From Sanguibacter antarcticus (GTDB taxonomy: Bacteria > Actinomycetota > Actinomycetes > Actinomycetales > Cellulomonadaceae): a DNA stretch of 64,000 bases. A program made the position numbers and the translations under genes. Below are positions 26,546 to 37,613 of the stretch, piece after piece. The notes under the pieces were generated by a model. The model was not told the DNA's origin, did not search any database, and saw only the letters and a program-made list of their open reading frames with translations. Each line of letters begins with the position of its first letter. Position 1 is the first letter of the stretch. The DNA lies in assembly GCF_002564005.1 (NCBI RefSeq), contig NZ_PDJG01000001.1:2542001-2606000 (forward strand), given 5' to 3'.

Positions 26546-27815
26546 CGAGGAGGCCGACGAACCCGACCGCGAACGGCACGGCGATGACGGACAGCGCGAT
26601 GCGGAAGTCGTCGAGCACGTACCGGCCGTCGGGTCGGACCACGTCGAGCACCAGGCCGATCGCGAAGGTCGTCACGAGCGCGCCGAGAAAGCCGCCCATG
26701 TTCGCCAGCCCGGTCGCCGCCCCGAGCCGCCCCGGAGGGTTCGACGTGCGGACGAAGTCGAAGCCCATCATCGAGGCGGGGCCGCCGAGCGACAGGAGCA
26801 CGATGAAGATCACGAGCTGCCACATCGGTCGAGGGGTAGCCGGAACGAGGACGCTCGCCCACGCGACGACCATGAGCACCGCGATGACGAGGATCATCCG
26901 CGAGCGCCGGGCCGGCCGGCGGGCCGTGAACTCGCCGAGCAGCGGTCCGGCGACGATCGCGATGATGACGTTGAGGGTGAGCAGCGCTCCTGCCTCCTGG
27001 GGCGTGAGCCCTTGCCCGAGCACGAGGAACGGGTAGCCCCACAGGAGCACGAACGTCGTCAGGCTGAAGGCGGTGAGCTGGTGCGTCCAGAACCCGAGCC
27101 ACGACCCGGGCGTCCGCAGCACGGCGCGCAGGGAGAGGTCGGGCAGCACGCCGTCGACGAGCGCGGCGTCGGGCCGAGGAGCGTGGACGACGTGCGGCGC
27201 CTCGTGCGGCTCGCCCGGCGCTGGAGGCGCGGGGCGGTCGCGTACCAGAGCGACGACGAGGACTGCCGCCACAGCGCCGACCACGGCGACCGTCGTGAAC
27301 GCGGTGGTCCACCCGCCCTCGTGGAGCAGGTAGACGAACGGGAGCGCCGAGGCGACCTGGCCGAGCTGGCCGAGGATGCCGGTGAGCTGTGTGAAGAGGG
27401 GGACGCGGCGCGGCGAGAACCACGACGGCAGGAGACGCAGCAGCGACACGAAGGTCATCGCGTCGCCGGCCCCGATGAGCACGCGCGCGACGATGGCGAG
27501 CGGGACGCTCTCCGCGAGCGCCATCCCGAGCTGCCCGACAGCCATGAGCGCTGCGCCTGTGGCGATGAGCTTGCGCGGCCCGAGCCTGTCTAGGACCACG
27601 CCGACCGGGATCTGTGCGGCGGCATAGACGACGAGCTGGACGACGACGAAGAGGGAGAGGACCGCGGCGGTGGCGTGGAAGCGCTCGACCGCGTCGATAC
27701 CGGCGACGCCGAGCGACGTCCGGTGCAGGATCGCGACGATGTACGCGACGATCGCTGTTCCCCAGACGAGGAGCGCCCGGCTGAGCGGTGCGGGGGCGTG
27801 GTCGGCGGTGGTCAC
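26487..27815 (-). CDS. MFS permease
   Basis: A 442-residue major facilitator with twelve helices, a central charged loop after helix six and the loop 2-3 motif GVVLDRLGPRKL. The N-terminal region (VWGTAIVAYIVAILHRTSLGVAG) and the overall pattern place it in the general MFS group; the substrate cannot be told. GTG 27815 overlaps the stop of a 32-codon upstream ORF (GTGA), so its translation is probably coupled to that ORF. Its C-terminal codons overlap the APC permease gene tail-to-tail. Confidence 0.85.
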   Translation of the reverse strand: MTTADHAPAPLSRALLVWGTAIVAYIVAILHRTSLGVAGIDAVERFHATAAVLSLFVVVQLVVYAAAQIPVGVVLDRLGPRKLIATGAALMAVGQLGMALAESVPLAIVARVLIGAGDAMTFVSLLRLLPSWFSPRRVPLFTQLTGILGQLGQVASALPFVYLLHEGGWTTAFTTVAVVGAVAAVLVVALVRDRPAPPAPGEPHEAPHVVHAPRPDAALVDGVLPDLSLRAVLRTPGSWLGFWTHQLTAFSLTTFVLLWGYPFLVLGQGLTPQEAGALLTLNVIIAIVAGPLLGEFTARRPARRSRMILVIAVLMVVAWASVLVPATPRPMWQLVIFIVLLSLGGPASMMGFDFVRTSNPPGRLGAATGLANMGGFLGALVTTFAIGLVLDVVRPDGRYVLDDFRIALSVIAVPFAVGFVGLLVSRRAVWREMGRLPPARGA

Positions 27816-27910
27816 ACGCCCCCGATGAGGAGGGACGCCCTGAGCGAGCCGAGGAGCGCCACCGAGAAGCCGACCGAGTTCCACGGGATGGTGCGGGGGC
27901 GCAGGTGCAT
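27812..27910 (-). CDS. 32-residue leader peptide coupled to the MFS gene
   Basis: An ATG at 27910 preceded by TGGAGGTC, one of the better ribosome-binding sites nearby, opens a frame of 32 residues: MHLRPRTIPW, then a hydrophobic stretch with NSVGFSVALLGSL and a terminal LLIGGV. Its TGA overlaps the GTG of the MFS gene by the GTGA tetranucleotide. The MFS start itself has only a weak site placed close to it, so ribosomes may reach it by reinitiation. The peptide could be a short membrane peptide or only a translational lead-in. It resembles no family I know. Confidence 0.65.
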   Translation of the reverse strand: MHLRPRTIPWNSVGFSVALLGSLRASLLIGGV

Positions 27911-27971
27911 GACCTCCATTGTCCTCCACCGGTCGGCGGGGTCGGAGGGACCCTGCCGCGTCACCGGGACG

Positions 27972-28136
27972 TCACACCGTGGCCGGCCCCTGCTCTGCTG
28001 GTGGTCGAGGCACGGCGCAGACGCCGTCGACGCACAGGTCGCCGTCGTCTCCGACCATGAGGAACGGTGACGCGGCCGGGGTGCCCTCGGCAGGCACCGG
28101 CCCGGTCTGGTCGTCCGCTCCCAGGTCAGCCGACAT
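27972..28136 (-). CDS. 54-residue protein with a CVDGVC motif
   Basis: This frame begins at ATG 28136 inside the last codons of the DsbA-like gene, overlapping it by 11 bases. It is acidic and Pro/Ala-rich with a conserved-looking core, GDDGDLCVDGVCAVP, in which two cysteines are four residues apart. Small actinobacterial proteins ending in a similar CVDGVCAVP core exist in my recollection, but I cannot name a family. Coupling to a thiol oxidoreductase suggests the cysteine pair may be redox-active or metal-binding (inference). Confidence 0.55.
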   Translation of the reverse strand: MSADLGADDQTGPVPAEGTPAASPFLMVGDDGDLCVDGVCAVPRPPAEQGPATV

Positions 28137-28824
28137 CGACGCCTGCTCGTGCTTGTTGGTCGGCTGCGGCCTTCTCGAGGACCTCGACGAAGACGGCCGG
28201 GTCCTGTGCACCGCTCACCCCGTACTTGGTGTCGATGACGAAGAAGGGCACGCCCTGGATCCCGTAGCCGCGCGCCTGCGCGATGTCGGCGGCGACATCG
28301 GCTCCGTACCGACCGTCCTCCAGCGCGGCACGTGCCTCATCGGCGTCCAGGCCGATCTCGGTGGCGTACCGGACGAGATCGTCGACACGGCCGACGTATC
28401 CACCCTCGACGAAGTAGGCCTTGAGGAGGCGCTCCTTCATGTCGATCTGGCGGCCGTGGGCTTTGGCGTGGTGGAGGAGCTCGTGCGCCTTGAGCGTCTT
28501 GGTGTGCTGGAGGATGTCGTAGCGGAAGTCGAGCCCTTCACCTGCGGCGACCTCCGTCACCTGTGCGAGCATCTGCTGGGCCTGGTCCTTCGAGATGCCC
28601 TTCGCGTCAGCGAAGTAGTCGAGGATCGGTCCCTCGAAGTCGACCGGGGTGTCCGGGGACAGCTCGAACGAGTGGTACTCGATCTCGACGCCGATGCCGG
28701 AGTCGGCGGCGTCGAGACGTCGGAGCGCCTCCTCGAGACGGCGCTTGCCGATGTAGCACCACGGGCAGGCGATGTCGGACCAGATGTCGATCTTCAGAGT
28801 TGCGTTCACGGTGGCGGCAACCAT
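28126..28824 (-). CDS. DsbA-family (FrnE-like) thiol oxidoreductase
   Basis: A 232-residue thioredoxin-fold protein without a signal peptide, so cytoplasmic. The active site CPWC is at Cys20-Cys23 in WSDIACPWCYIGKRRLE, the FrnE/2-hydroxychromene-isomerase-like signature. The cis-proline region is QGVPFFVID. Relatives act in disulfide exchange or stress tolerance. ATG 28824 follows GGAGACCTCGCC. It is followed by an overlapping 54-residue gene carrying a Cys pair, and its start lies about 28 bases after the DUF2510 gene. Confidence 0.9.
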   Translation of the reverse strand: MVAATVNATLKIDIWSDIACPWCYIGKRRLEEALRRLDAADSGIGVEIEYHSFELSPDTPVDFEGPILDYFADAKGISKDQAQQMLAQVTEVAAGEGLDFRYDILQHTKTLKAHELLHHAKAHGRQIDMKERLLKAYFVEGGYVGRVDDLVRYATEIGLDADEARAALEDGRYGADVAADIAQARGYGIQGVPFFVIDTKYGVSGAQDPAVFVEVLEKAAADQQARAGVDVG

Positions 28825-28852
28825 GGCGAGGTCTCCGTCATTCCCGGACGTG

Positions 28853-29533
28853 TCACCGCACCGAGTAGGACACCCATGCGTCGCCCGCGGAGTCGAGGCT
28901 GAGCTCGAGGTCGACCGACTCTCGGGAGCCGTCTCCCCACTCGGAGTCGCCTCGGCAGGCGAGCGCGACCGTCCTGCCGCTCTCGGGGACCTCTACGGTG
29001 CTCCGCAGGTCTTTCGTCATGGTCAGGTTGCTCGTGGAGACGAGCGGCACCTCGTCGGGTTCGCTGAGCAGGACGGCCTGCTCACCGAGCGCCTCGCAGT
29101 CGAACCCGTCGTCGACGACCGCGGACAGCGCGTCGGAGAGCTCGTCAGGATCAGCCTCGCTCGTGCTGTTGCCGCTGAGCGCCAGCCCGACACCCATGAA
29201 GACGACGATCCCCACGAGGGCACCGGCGATCGCCAGCTTCACCCCGGTGGGCGTGCCACCGCGCCCGCCGGACGACGCCCCGGTCCCCCAGGCGGGCTGG
29301 CGCTGCTGAGCGGTGAACTGGCTGGCGAGCGGGCTCGGGCCCTGCTGCCAGCCCTGCTGGGGCTGCGACTGCTGGCCGTACTGTCCCTGCTGGAACTGAC
29401 CTTGCTGGCCGTACTGCCCGGACGCCGGAGCCGCGGGGACAGGCTGGGTGTGCGTCGTCCAGCTGGCGCCGTCGAAGTAGCGCAGCACCTGGGAGTCCTG
29501 GGGATCCGTGTACCAGCCTGCTGGGGCGCTCAT
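28853..29533 (-). CDS. DUF2510 membrane protein with Gln-rich linker
   Basis: A 226-residue protein. Residues 5-33 are a DUF2510 motif (AGWYTDPQ, then LRYFDGASWTTHTQP). A Gln/Gly-rich low-complexity stretch follows to about residue 85. One transmembrane helix lies at about 97-117 (KLAIAGALVGIVVFMGVGLAL), then an extracellular domain of about 105 residues with two cysteines. DUF2510 proteins are largely restricted to actinobacteria and their role is unknown. AGGAGCACCACC precedes the ATG. It is probably co-transcribed with the DsbA-like gene downstream. Confidence 0.85.
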   Translation of the reverse strand: MSAPAGWYTDPQDSQVLRYFDGASWTTHTQPVPAAPASGQYGQQGQFQQGQYGQQSQPQQGWQQGPSPLASQFTAQQRQPAWGTGASSGGRGGTPTGVKLAIAGALVGIVVFMGVGLALSGNSTSEADPDELSDALSAVVDDGFDCEALGEQAVLLSEPDEVPLVSTSNLTMTKDLRSTVEVPESGRTVALACRGDSEWGDGSRESVDLELSLDSAGDAWVSYSVR

Positions 29534-29788
29534 GGTGGTGCTCCTGTCACGTTCTGCGGTCGATGGTCGTGTTCGCGCCGGGCCCCCCAGCCCCTGTGCT
29601 CTGAATCCTCAAGCATCGACGCCCCCGGACGCAACCAGCCTGCGCTCGTGTCGGTGCGGTTCGCCAGCGAACGGCAGCTCTTTGCCTAGACCTCACCCAT
29701 GGGGAGAAGTCTCCGCGACGTGAGCGACGTCGTCTGGCAGGATCACGACCAGCAGGGATGACCGAGGACGACGACGATAGGGACGTTC

Positions 29789-30415
29789 GTGGTGCAACTG
29801 AGGATGCAAGGCCACCGGATCTTGGTGGCAGACCTTGCTGGTGACTCCATGCGAGCCATCACCGGCTCGATGGTGGCGTACGAGGGCAAGGTGACGTTCA
29901 AGAACGCCGGCATGGGCGGGGGCGACGGCTTCAAGGCGGCGCTCAAGCGCAAGGTCACCGGCGAGTCGATCGCGCTCATGGACGTGACCGGCAGCGGGAC
30001 CGTGTACTTCGCGGTCGACGCCCAGGACATCACGATCGTCGAGCTGAACAACGACGTCCTGCACGTCGAGGCGTCGCAGCTCCTCGCCCTCGTCGGCGAC
30101 CTGCGCACGGACGTGAAGTTCTCCGGCCTGCGCGGCGCGACGTCGGGCGGGCAGGGCCTGTTCACCACGACGGTGACGGGGTCTGGGACGATCGCGCTGC
30201 TCTCGGCCGGCGGGCCGATCATCGCGCTCGAGGTCAGCCCGCAGTACCCGCTCGTCGCCGACCCGGACGCGTTCGTCGCGTTCCGTGGTCAGCTCACGCA
30301 GAGCTTCGTGACCGACGTGTCGTGGCGCTCCGCCCTGAGCGGCGGGAGCGGCGAGGCGTTCTCCCTGCGGTTCGACGGCCAGGGCGTCGTGTACATCCAG
30401 CCTGAGGAGCGGTAG
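29789..30415 (+). CDS. AIM24-family protein 1
   Basis: A 208-residue beta-rich protein of the AIM24 (Altered Inheritance of Mitochondria 24) family. The family shape is seen in SMVAYEGKVTFKNAG, SGTVYFAVD and a glycine-rich end, GGSGEAFSLRFDGQGVVYIQP. It is cytoplasmic by sequence. Bacterial AIM24 proteins have no settled function. GTG 29789 follows TAGGGACGTTC; a second GTG and an ATG lie within five codons. First of three tandem paralogues, with 2 bases before the next start. Confidence 0.82.
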   Translation: MVQLRMQGHRILVADLAGDSMRAITGSMVAYEGKVTFKNAGMGGGDGFKAALKRKVTGESIALMDVTGSGTVYFAVDAQDITIVELNNDVLHVEASQLLALVGDLRTDVKFSGLRGATSGGQGLFTTTVTGSGTIALLSAGGPIIALEVSPQYPLVADPDAFVAFRGQLTQSFVTDVSWRSALSGGSGEAFSLRFDGQGVVYIQPEER

Positions 30416-30417
30416 AG

Positions 30418-31092
30418 ATGACGATGGAGCTGGCCAACGACAAGGTCGTGCGGGTCTCGGTGCAGCAGGGGCAGCAGGTCCTCGCGCGCAAGGGCGCGAT
30501 GCTCTACTACACGGGTGACGTCCGGTTCACCCCGCACAGCATGGGTGGCGGCGGTGGCTTCCCCGGTGCTGGCGCGATGGTCGGCATGGCGGGCCGCATG
30601 ATGCAGGGCGAGCACGTGGCCCTCATGGTCGCCCAGGGCCAGGGCGAGGTCTTCTACGGCCGCGACGGGCTGCACGTCGAGCTCGTCCAGATGGACGGCT
30701 CGCAGGTCCTCACGGTCGAGGCGAGCAGGCTCCTCGCGTACGAGGGGCACCTGCAGACGTCGATCGTGCCGCTCACCTCGCAGGGCGGCGTGCGCGGCGC
30801 CGTGCGGGGCGCGATGACGGGCCAAGGCCTGTTCACCACGCAGATGACCGGCCAGGGCACGGTCGCGATCCTCTCCCACGGCGGCGTGGTGCCGCTCACG
30901 GTCGGCGGGTACAGCGGCGAGATCGTCATCGACCCGCAGGCGTACGTCGGGCACCTCGGCCAGATCACCGTCGACCTCTCGGCGAGCGTCGGGTTCCGTG
31001 ACGTCGTCGGCCGGGGCTCGGGCGAAGCGACACAGCTCAAGCTCACCGGGCAGGGCACCGCCTGGGTCCAGGCGTCCGAGCAGAAGTTCTAG
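30418..31092 (+). CDS. AIM24-family protein 2
   Basis: A 224-residue AIM24 paralogue. It shares with its neighbours the motif ARKGAMLYYTGDVRF, a glycine/methionine-rich loop (MGGGGGFPGAG), the segment GQGEVFYG and the end GSGEATQLKLTGQGTAWVQ. It begins 2 bases after the first gene's stop and ends 14 bases before the third, so the three are one operon. Glycine-rich loops vary most between copies, the rest is collinear. Possibly subunits of a hetero-oligomer (inference). Confidence 0.85.
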   Translation: MTMELANDKVVRVSVQQGQQVLARKGAMLYYTGDVRFTPHSMGGGGGFPGAGAMVGMAGRMMQGEHVALMVAQGQGEVFYGRDGLHVELVQMDGSQVLTVEASRLLAYEGHLQTSIVPLTSQGGVRGAVRGAMTGQGLFTTQMTGQGTVAILSHGGVVPLTVGGYSGEIVIDPQAYVGHLGQITVDLSASVGFRDVVGRGSGEATQLKLTGQGTAWVQASEQKF

Positions 31093-31106
31093 GGGCGGGA
31101 AGAATC

Positions 31107-31856
31107 ATGAGCATCGAGATCCACAGCCCGGCCACCCTGCCGGTCAACGACAACATCCCCGGGAACGACTACGCCTTCTGCGTCGAGCTCTCCGGGGCAC
31201 CCTGGTTCACGTCGAAGGGCGCGATGATCGCGTACTACGGCAACGTGCGCTTCGAGCCGCTCGGGGCCACGAGCCTCACCGGGCTCGTCGCCACGCAGTT
31301 CTCGTCCCCGCTGTACGCGAACGACTGGGTCGTCGCCCAGGGCCAGGGGAAGGTCATCCTCGGGGACCGCGGGTACAACATCAACTCGTTCGACCTCGAC
31401 GACGGCAACCTCACCATCCGGGCGTCGAACCTTCTCGCGTTCGAGCCGGGGGTGAGCCTCAAGCAGTCGATCGTGCCCGGGTTCGTCACGCTCCTCGGGA
31501 CGGGGAAGTTCCTCGCGTCCTCGAACGGGCCGGTCATGTTCGCCGAGCCTCCCCTGCGCATCGACCCGCAGGCGCTCGTCGGCTGGGCCGACTGCCCGTC
31601 GCCGTCGCACCACTTCGACGCCGACTGGATGAGCAATTTCTTCAGCGCAGCAGCCGGGTTCCTCGGCATGGCGTCGGGCGAGGAGCGCCAGTTCGACTTC
31701 ACGGGCGCGGGCACAGTGCTCGTCCAGTCGAGCGAGAAGGTCATCGACGACGGCCACCTCGTGCGGCACATCGAGTCCGAGACGATGGCACTGAGCCAGT
31801 CGGGTCTGCACCAGCTCCACCGCACCATCGGTGCGCGTCTCTCGCAGGAGCAGTAG
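31107..31856 (+). CDS. AIM24-family protein 3
   Basis: A 249-residue AIM24 paralogue, the longest of the three. Common motifs are WFTSKGAMIAYYGNVRFEP, VVAQGQGKVILGDRG and the end DFTGAGTVLVQSSEKV. It has an additional C-terminal helix-like tail of about 30 residues (LSQSGLHQLHRTIGARL) absent from the other two. GGGCGGGAAGAATC precedes the ATG. A strong hairpin follows 18 bases after its stop. Confidence 0.85.
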   Translation: MSIEIHSPATLPVNDNIPGNDYAFCVELSGAPWFTSKGAMIAYYGNVRFEPLGATSLTGLVATQFSSPLYANDWVVAQGQGKVILGDRGYNINSFDLDDGNLTIRASNLLAFEPGVSLKQSIVPGFVTLLGTGKFLASSNGPVMFAEPPLRIDPQALVGWADCPSPSHHFDADWMSNFFSAAAGFLGMASGEERQFDFTGAGTVLVQSSEKVIDDGHLVRHIESETMALSQSGLHQLHRTIGARLSQEQ

Positions 31857-31874
31857 ACACGACCGGGACATGAC

Positions 31875-31915
31875 AGGGCGGTCCCGTGTGCCAGATCGGC
31901 GCACGGGACCGCCCT
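31875..31915. terminator. Long bidirectional hairpin after the AIM24 operon
   Basis: Arms at 31875-31892 and 31898-31915 pair over 18 positions with a single G-U wobble and a 5-base loop (AGATC); 14 outer pairs are perfect. It lies between the convergent AIM24 and glycosyltransferase genes. There is no clear U-run, as is common for actinobacterial terminators. Confidence 0.8.
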
Positions 31916-31931
31916 CGGTGTCAGAACCTGC

Positions 31932-32977
31932 TCAGAGCCCGAACCACTCCGTGACACGACCGGCGAACGCCTTCTCGAAGTAGTCGTCGTCGTGTCGCGC
32001 CCGCAGCCACTGTCCGAAGTCGCCGTCGGCTGCCGTGTCCATCTCGCGCCGGCACCGAGCCGTGTCCGTGACCGCACGGTAGAGCATCTCCTCCGCCTCG
32101 GCGGGGGTGCGATAGATGAACGGGTAGCCGGTCGGCAGGATCGCCCGCGCCCAGGCGCGGTCCGGGAACACCCCGACGGCGCCTGCCACCAGAGCCTCGA
32201 TGTACTCCAGGCCGTACGACTCCTCGTCCGCGGTCGCGAGGAACGCCGTGGTGCGCGCGAGCGCCTCCCAGTAGTCCTCTCGGGTCGCGGTCAGCGGCCC
32301 GACCCAGGCCCAGCTGCGCCGGGACAGGCGCATGGCGAGCTCAGAGATGAGGTGCGACTCGTGCAGCCGCGCCTCGACGTTGATCGGTGTGCGCTTGACG
32401 ATCCGCTCGACGACGTCGACGAACAGCTGCGGCTGCTTGCGCTCGGACAGGTAGATCGCGGGGTAGAGCACCACCGGGATCGGCTGGTCCGTGTGCGGAC
32501 GCACGTGCTCGAGCCGGATGCCGAGGTTGACCCAGCCGATCTTGGCCTGCTCGGCGATCGGCTGGACCGTGAGCTTCGTGACGATCTCGCGGACCTCGCT
32601 GGCCGTGCGCTCGGAGTTCGCGAACGTCGGGAACAGCGCGCAGGACAGCGCGAGCCCCGCCAGCTGGACGTGGTGCGTGAACTGCGACGTGTTCCACCAG
32701 ACGAAGTTCATCACCTTGGGCTCGGCACAGCTGATGTTGAGCGTGTGCCAGATGCTCAGCGAGTCGATCACGTCCATCGAGATGACGATGGTCTCGTCGC
32801 CGTCGACGAACTCGAGCGGGATCATGTCGAAGCCCGAGCAGTGCCGTGGGCCCGGCCCGATGAGCATCGAGCCGGGGAACAGCCGCAAGAGGCGTCGCAC
32901 GAGGGTCGCACCGGCGTCGTGCCCCGACACGAACCCGTCCGGGTCGACCAGCGCGTTGCTGTACCGGACCGCGATCT

Positions 32978-32981
<4 letters not shown>
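31932..32981 (-). CDS. Glycosyltransferase-like protein coupled to the pyrophosphatase gene
   Basis: A 349-residue soluble protein of apparent GT-B fold. The C-terminal half has the family 4-like pattern ATADEESYGLEYIEALVAG with AGAVGVFPDRAW, in which glutamates of the donor site lie. The N-terminal half is unusual, with WHTLNISCAEPKVMNFVWWN. It is a candidate glycosyltransferase, but acceptor and donor are unknown. The ATG at 32981 overlaps the hppA stop (ATGA). I see no pathway partners beside it, so the coupling to a proton pump is unexplained. Confidence 0.65.
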
Positions 32982-35650
<2,669 letters not shown>

Positions 35651-35862
35651 GATGACCCCTGTATTGCCTGTTAGCGACTCTGCTAGGACTTTTCCACGCT
35701 AGACCGGGCAACGATGACCTACCCATGACCTTCGACTCAGGTGCTCTGTGCCAGATCTCTATGCACCGTGCTCCCGTTCGTCCTCTCACAGACCGTCAGA
35801 TACCGTGACGCTCAGTCTCCCGGCCGCACCGAGGGCTACCGTCCCGACCCCGAGGAGCCCGC

Positions 35863-36531
35863 ATGACCGCAACCGCCCTGGACCTGAGTGCCCTCGACGC
35901 CGAGCCGCTCTCCGTGCACCTGCGTGCCGCGACGCGCACGCAGCACGAGCAGGCCGAGGGGACGTCGTTCATCGGGCGGCTCATGGCGGGCAGGCTCGAC
36001 GTCGCCGCGTACGCCGACCTCGCTGCGCAGCACCACGCGATCTACGGCGCGCTCGAGCAGGCCGAGCTGTTCGTCCGCGCCGACGTGGTCGGAGCCACGA
36101 TCGTGTTCGACGAGCTGCCGCGGCTCGCGGCGCTCGAGGCCGACCTCGCGGTCCTCGTCGGCCCGGCGTGGCGCGACGAGATCCGGACCCTGCCGGCGAC
36201 CCTGCGCTACGCCGAGCGGCTGCGGGACGTCGCCGGGACCTGGGTCGGCGGGTACGTGGCCCACGCGTACACCCGGTACCTCGGCGACCTCTCTGGCGGG
36301 CTCGCCGTCAAGGCGGTCCTCCAGCGTTCGTACGGTGTCGCGGACGACGCGGTGAGCTTCTACTCGTTCCCGGCGATCCCCAAGCCGAAGCTCTTCAAGG
36401 ACGAGTACCGCGCGCGCCTCGATGCTCTGCCGTTCGACGCGGCGGAGCGCGCCCGGGTCGCGGCGGAGGCCCAGGTCGCCTTCGACCTCAACACCGCCGT
36501 GTTCTCCGAGCTGGGCGCGGTCCACCTCTGA
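35863..36531 (+). CDS. Heme oxygenase (biliverdin-producing)
   Basis: A 222-residue helical protein of the HmuO/HO-1 family that opens heme to biliverdin, CO and Fe2+. The proximal heme ligand is His28 in RAATRTQHEQAEG, and the distal helix with its glycines is RYLGDLSGGLA. The length is standard. CCCGCATG precedes the ORF with a GAGGAGCC site. It is divergent from hppA across 212 bases. No heme-uptake genes are adjacent, so it may recycle internal heme or scavenge iron with genes elsewhere. Confidence 0.93.
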   Translation: MTATALDLSALDAEPLSVHLRAATRTQHEQAEGTSFIGRLMAGRLDVAAYADLAAQHHAIYGALEQAELFVRADVVGATIVFDELPRLAALEADLAVLVGPAWRDEIRTLPATLRYAERLRDVAGTWVGGYVAHAYTRYLGDLSGGLAVKAVLQRSYGVADDAVSFYSFPAIPKPKLFKDEYRARLDALPFDAAERARVAAEAQVAFDLNTAVFSELGAVHL

Positions 36532-36623
36532 CCTGAGCGGCCGGCACCGGCAGCCGGAGCAGTCTCAGCGGGTCCACAGGGTCATCAGGGCGCAGGCTCA
36601 CGTCGGGTCCGTAGACAAGAGGC

Positions 36624-37604
36624 ATGGACACCGCACCCGCTCGTGAGACCCCGCCGGCCAAGAGACGAGCCCCTCGCCACCGCAAGCTGCTCGTCGCGTT
36701 CCTCGCCGTCGCGCTCGTCCTCACCGGGAGCACCGGGTGGGCGCTCGACAGGTACGTCTTCGAGCACGTCGAGATCGCCGACGTCGCGGCCTACGAGGCG
36801 AGCGTCACCGGGCAGACCGCCAGCACCACGAGCACCACCGACGCCGACGCGGTCGTCACCGACACGACGTACACCTCCGACGCCGCCGGGGTCACGATCT
36901 CGACCGTCGTGACCGGGAGCGGCGAGAGCACGGTGACGTACTACGTCGCCGACGTCGTCCTCGACGACGCCACGACGCTGCGGTCCGCGTTCGCGCAGAA
37001 CGCGTTCGGCGAGAACATCACCGAGACCACCTCCGCGATCGCGGAGGACAACGGTGCGGTGTTCGCGATCAACGGGGACTACTACGGGTTCCGCGACACG
37101 GGCATCGTCGTGCGCAACGGGGTCGCCTACCGCGACGAGGGTGCCCGCGACGGCCTCGCCTTCTACACCGACGGCACCGTCGAGGTGTACGACGAGACGA
37201 CGACGACGGCCGACGAGCTCGTCGCCGACGGCGTGTGGAACACGCTCTCGTTCGGTCCCGCGCTCGTCGACGACGGTGCGGTGCTCGACGGGATCGAGGA
37301 CGTCGAGGTCGACACGAACGTCGGCAACCACTCCATCCAGGGCGACCAGCCGCGCACGGCGGTCGGCATCGTCGACACGAACCATCTCGTGTTCGTCGTC
37401 GTCGACGGTCGGAGCCCCGGGTACAGCGAGGGCGTGACGATGACGGAGCTCGCCGAGATCATGCAAGGGCTCGGCGCGACGACCGCGTACAACCTCGACG
37501 GTGGCGGCTCGTCGACCATGTACTTCGACGGCGAGCTCGTCAACGACCCGCTCGGCACGGGCGAAGAACGTGCCACGTCCGACATCCTCTACATCGCGGG
37601 CTGA
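36624..37604 (+). CDS. Phosphodiester-glycosidase-like exported protein (NAGPA domain)
   Basis: A 326-residue protein with a basic N-terminus, one membrane anchor or signal helix at about 22-42, a Thr/Ser/Asp-rich linker and a C-terminal NAGPA/DUF2233 domain. Landmarks are FAINGDYYGFRDTGIVVRNG, RTAVGIVDTNHLVFVVVDG and NLDGGGSSTMYF, holding the conserved Asn-Gly-Asp and Asp-Gly-Gly-Gly motifs. Relatives cleave GlcNAc-phosphodiester bonds or act in exopolysaccharide modification. ACAAGAGGC precedes the ATG. It is followed 9 bases later by a glycosyltransferase, so the pair probably acts on a cell-surface glycan. Confidence 0.85.
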   Translation: MDTAPARETPPAKRRAPRHRKLLVAFLAVALVLTGSTGWALDRYVFEHVEIADVAAYEASVTGQTASTTSTTDADAVVTDTTYTSDAAGVTISTVVTGSGESTVTYYVADVVLDDATTLRSAFAQNAFGENITETTSAIAEDNGAVFAINGDYYGFRDTGIVVRNGVAYRDEGARDGLAFYTDGTVEVYDETTTTADELVADGVWNTLSFGPALVDDGAVLDGIEDVEVDTNVGNHSIQGDQPRTAVGIVDTNHLVFVVVDGRSPGYSEGVTMTELAEIMQGLGATTAYNLDGGGSSTMYFDGELVNDPLGTGEERATSDILYIAG

Positions 37605-37613
37605 GGGCCAGAG

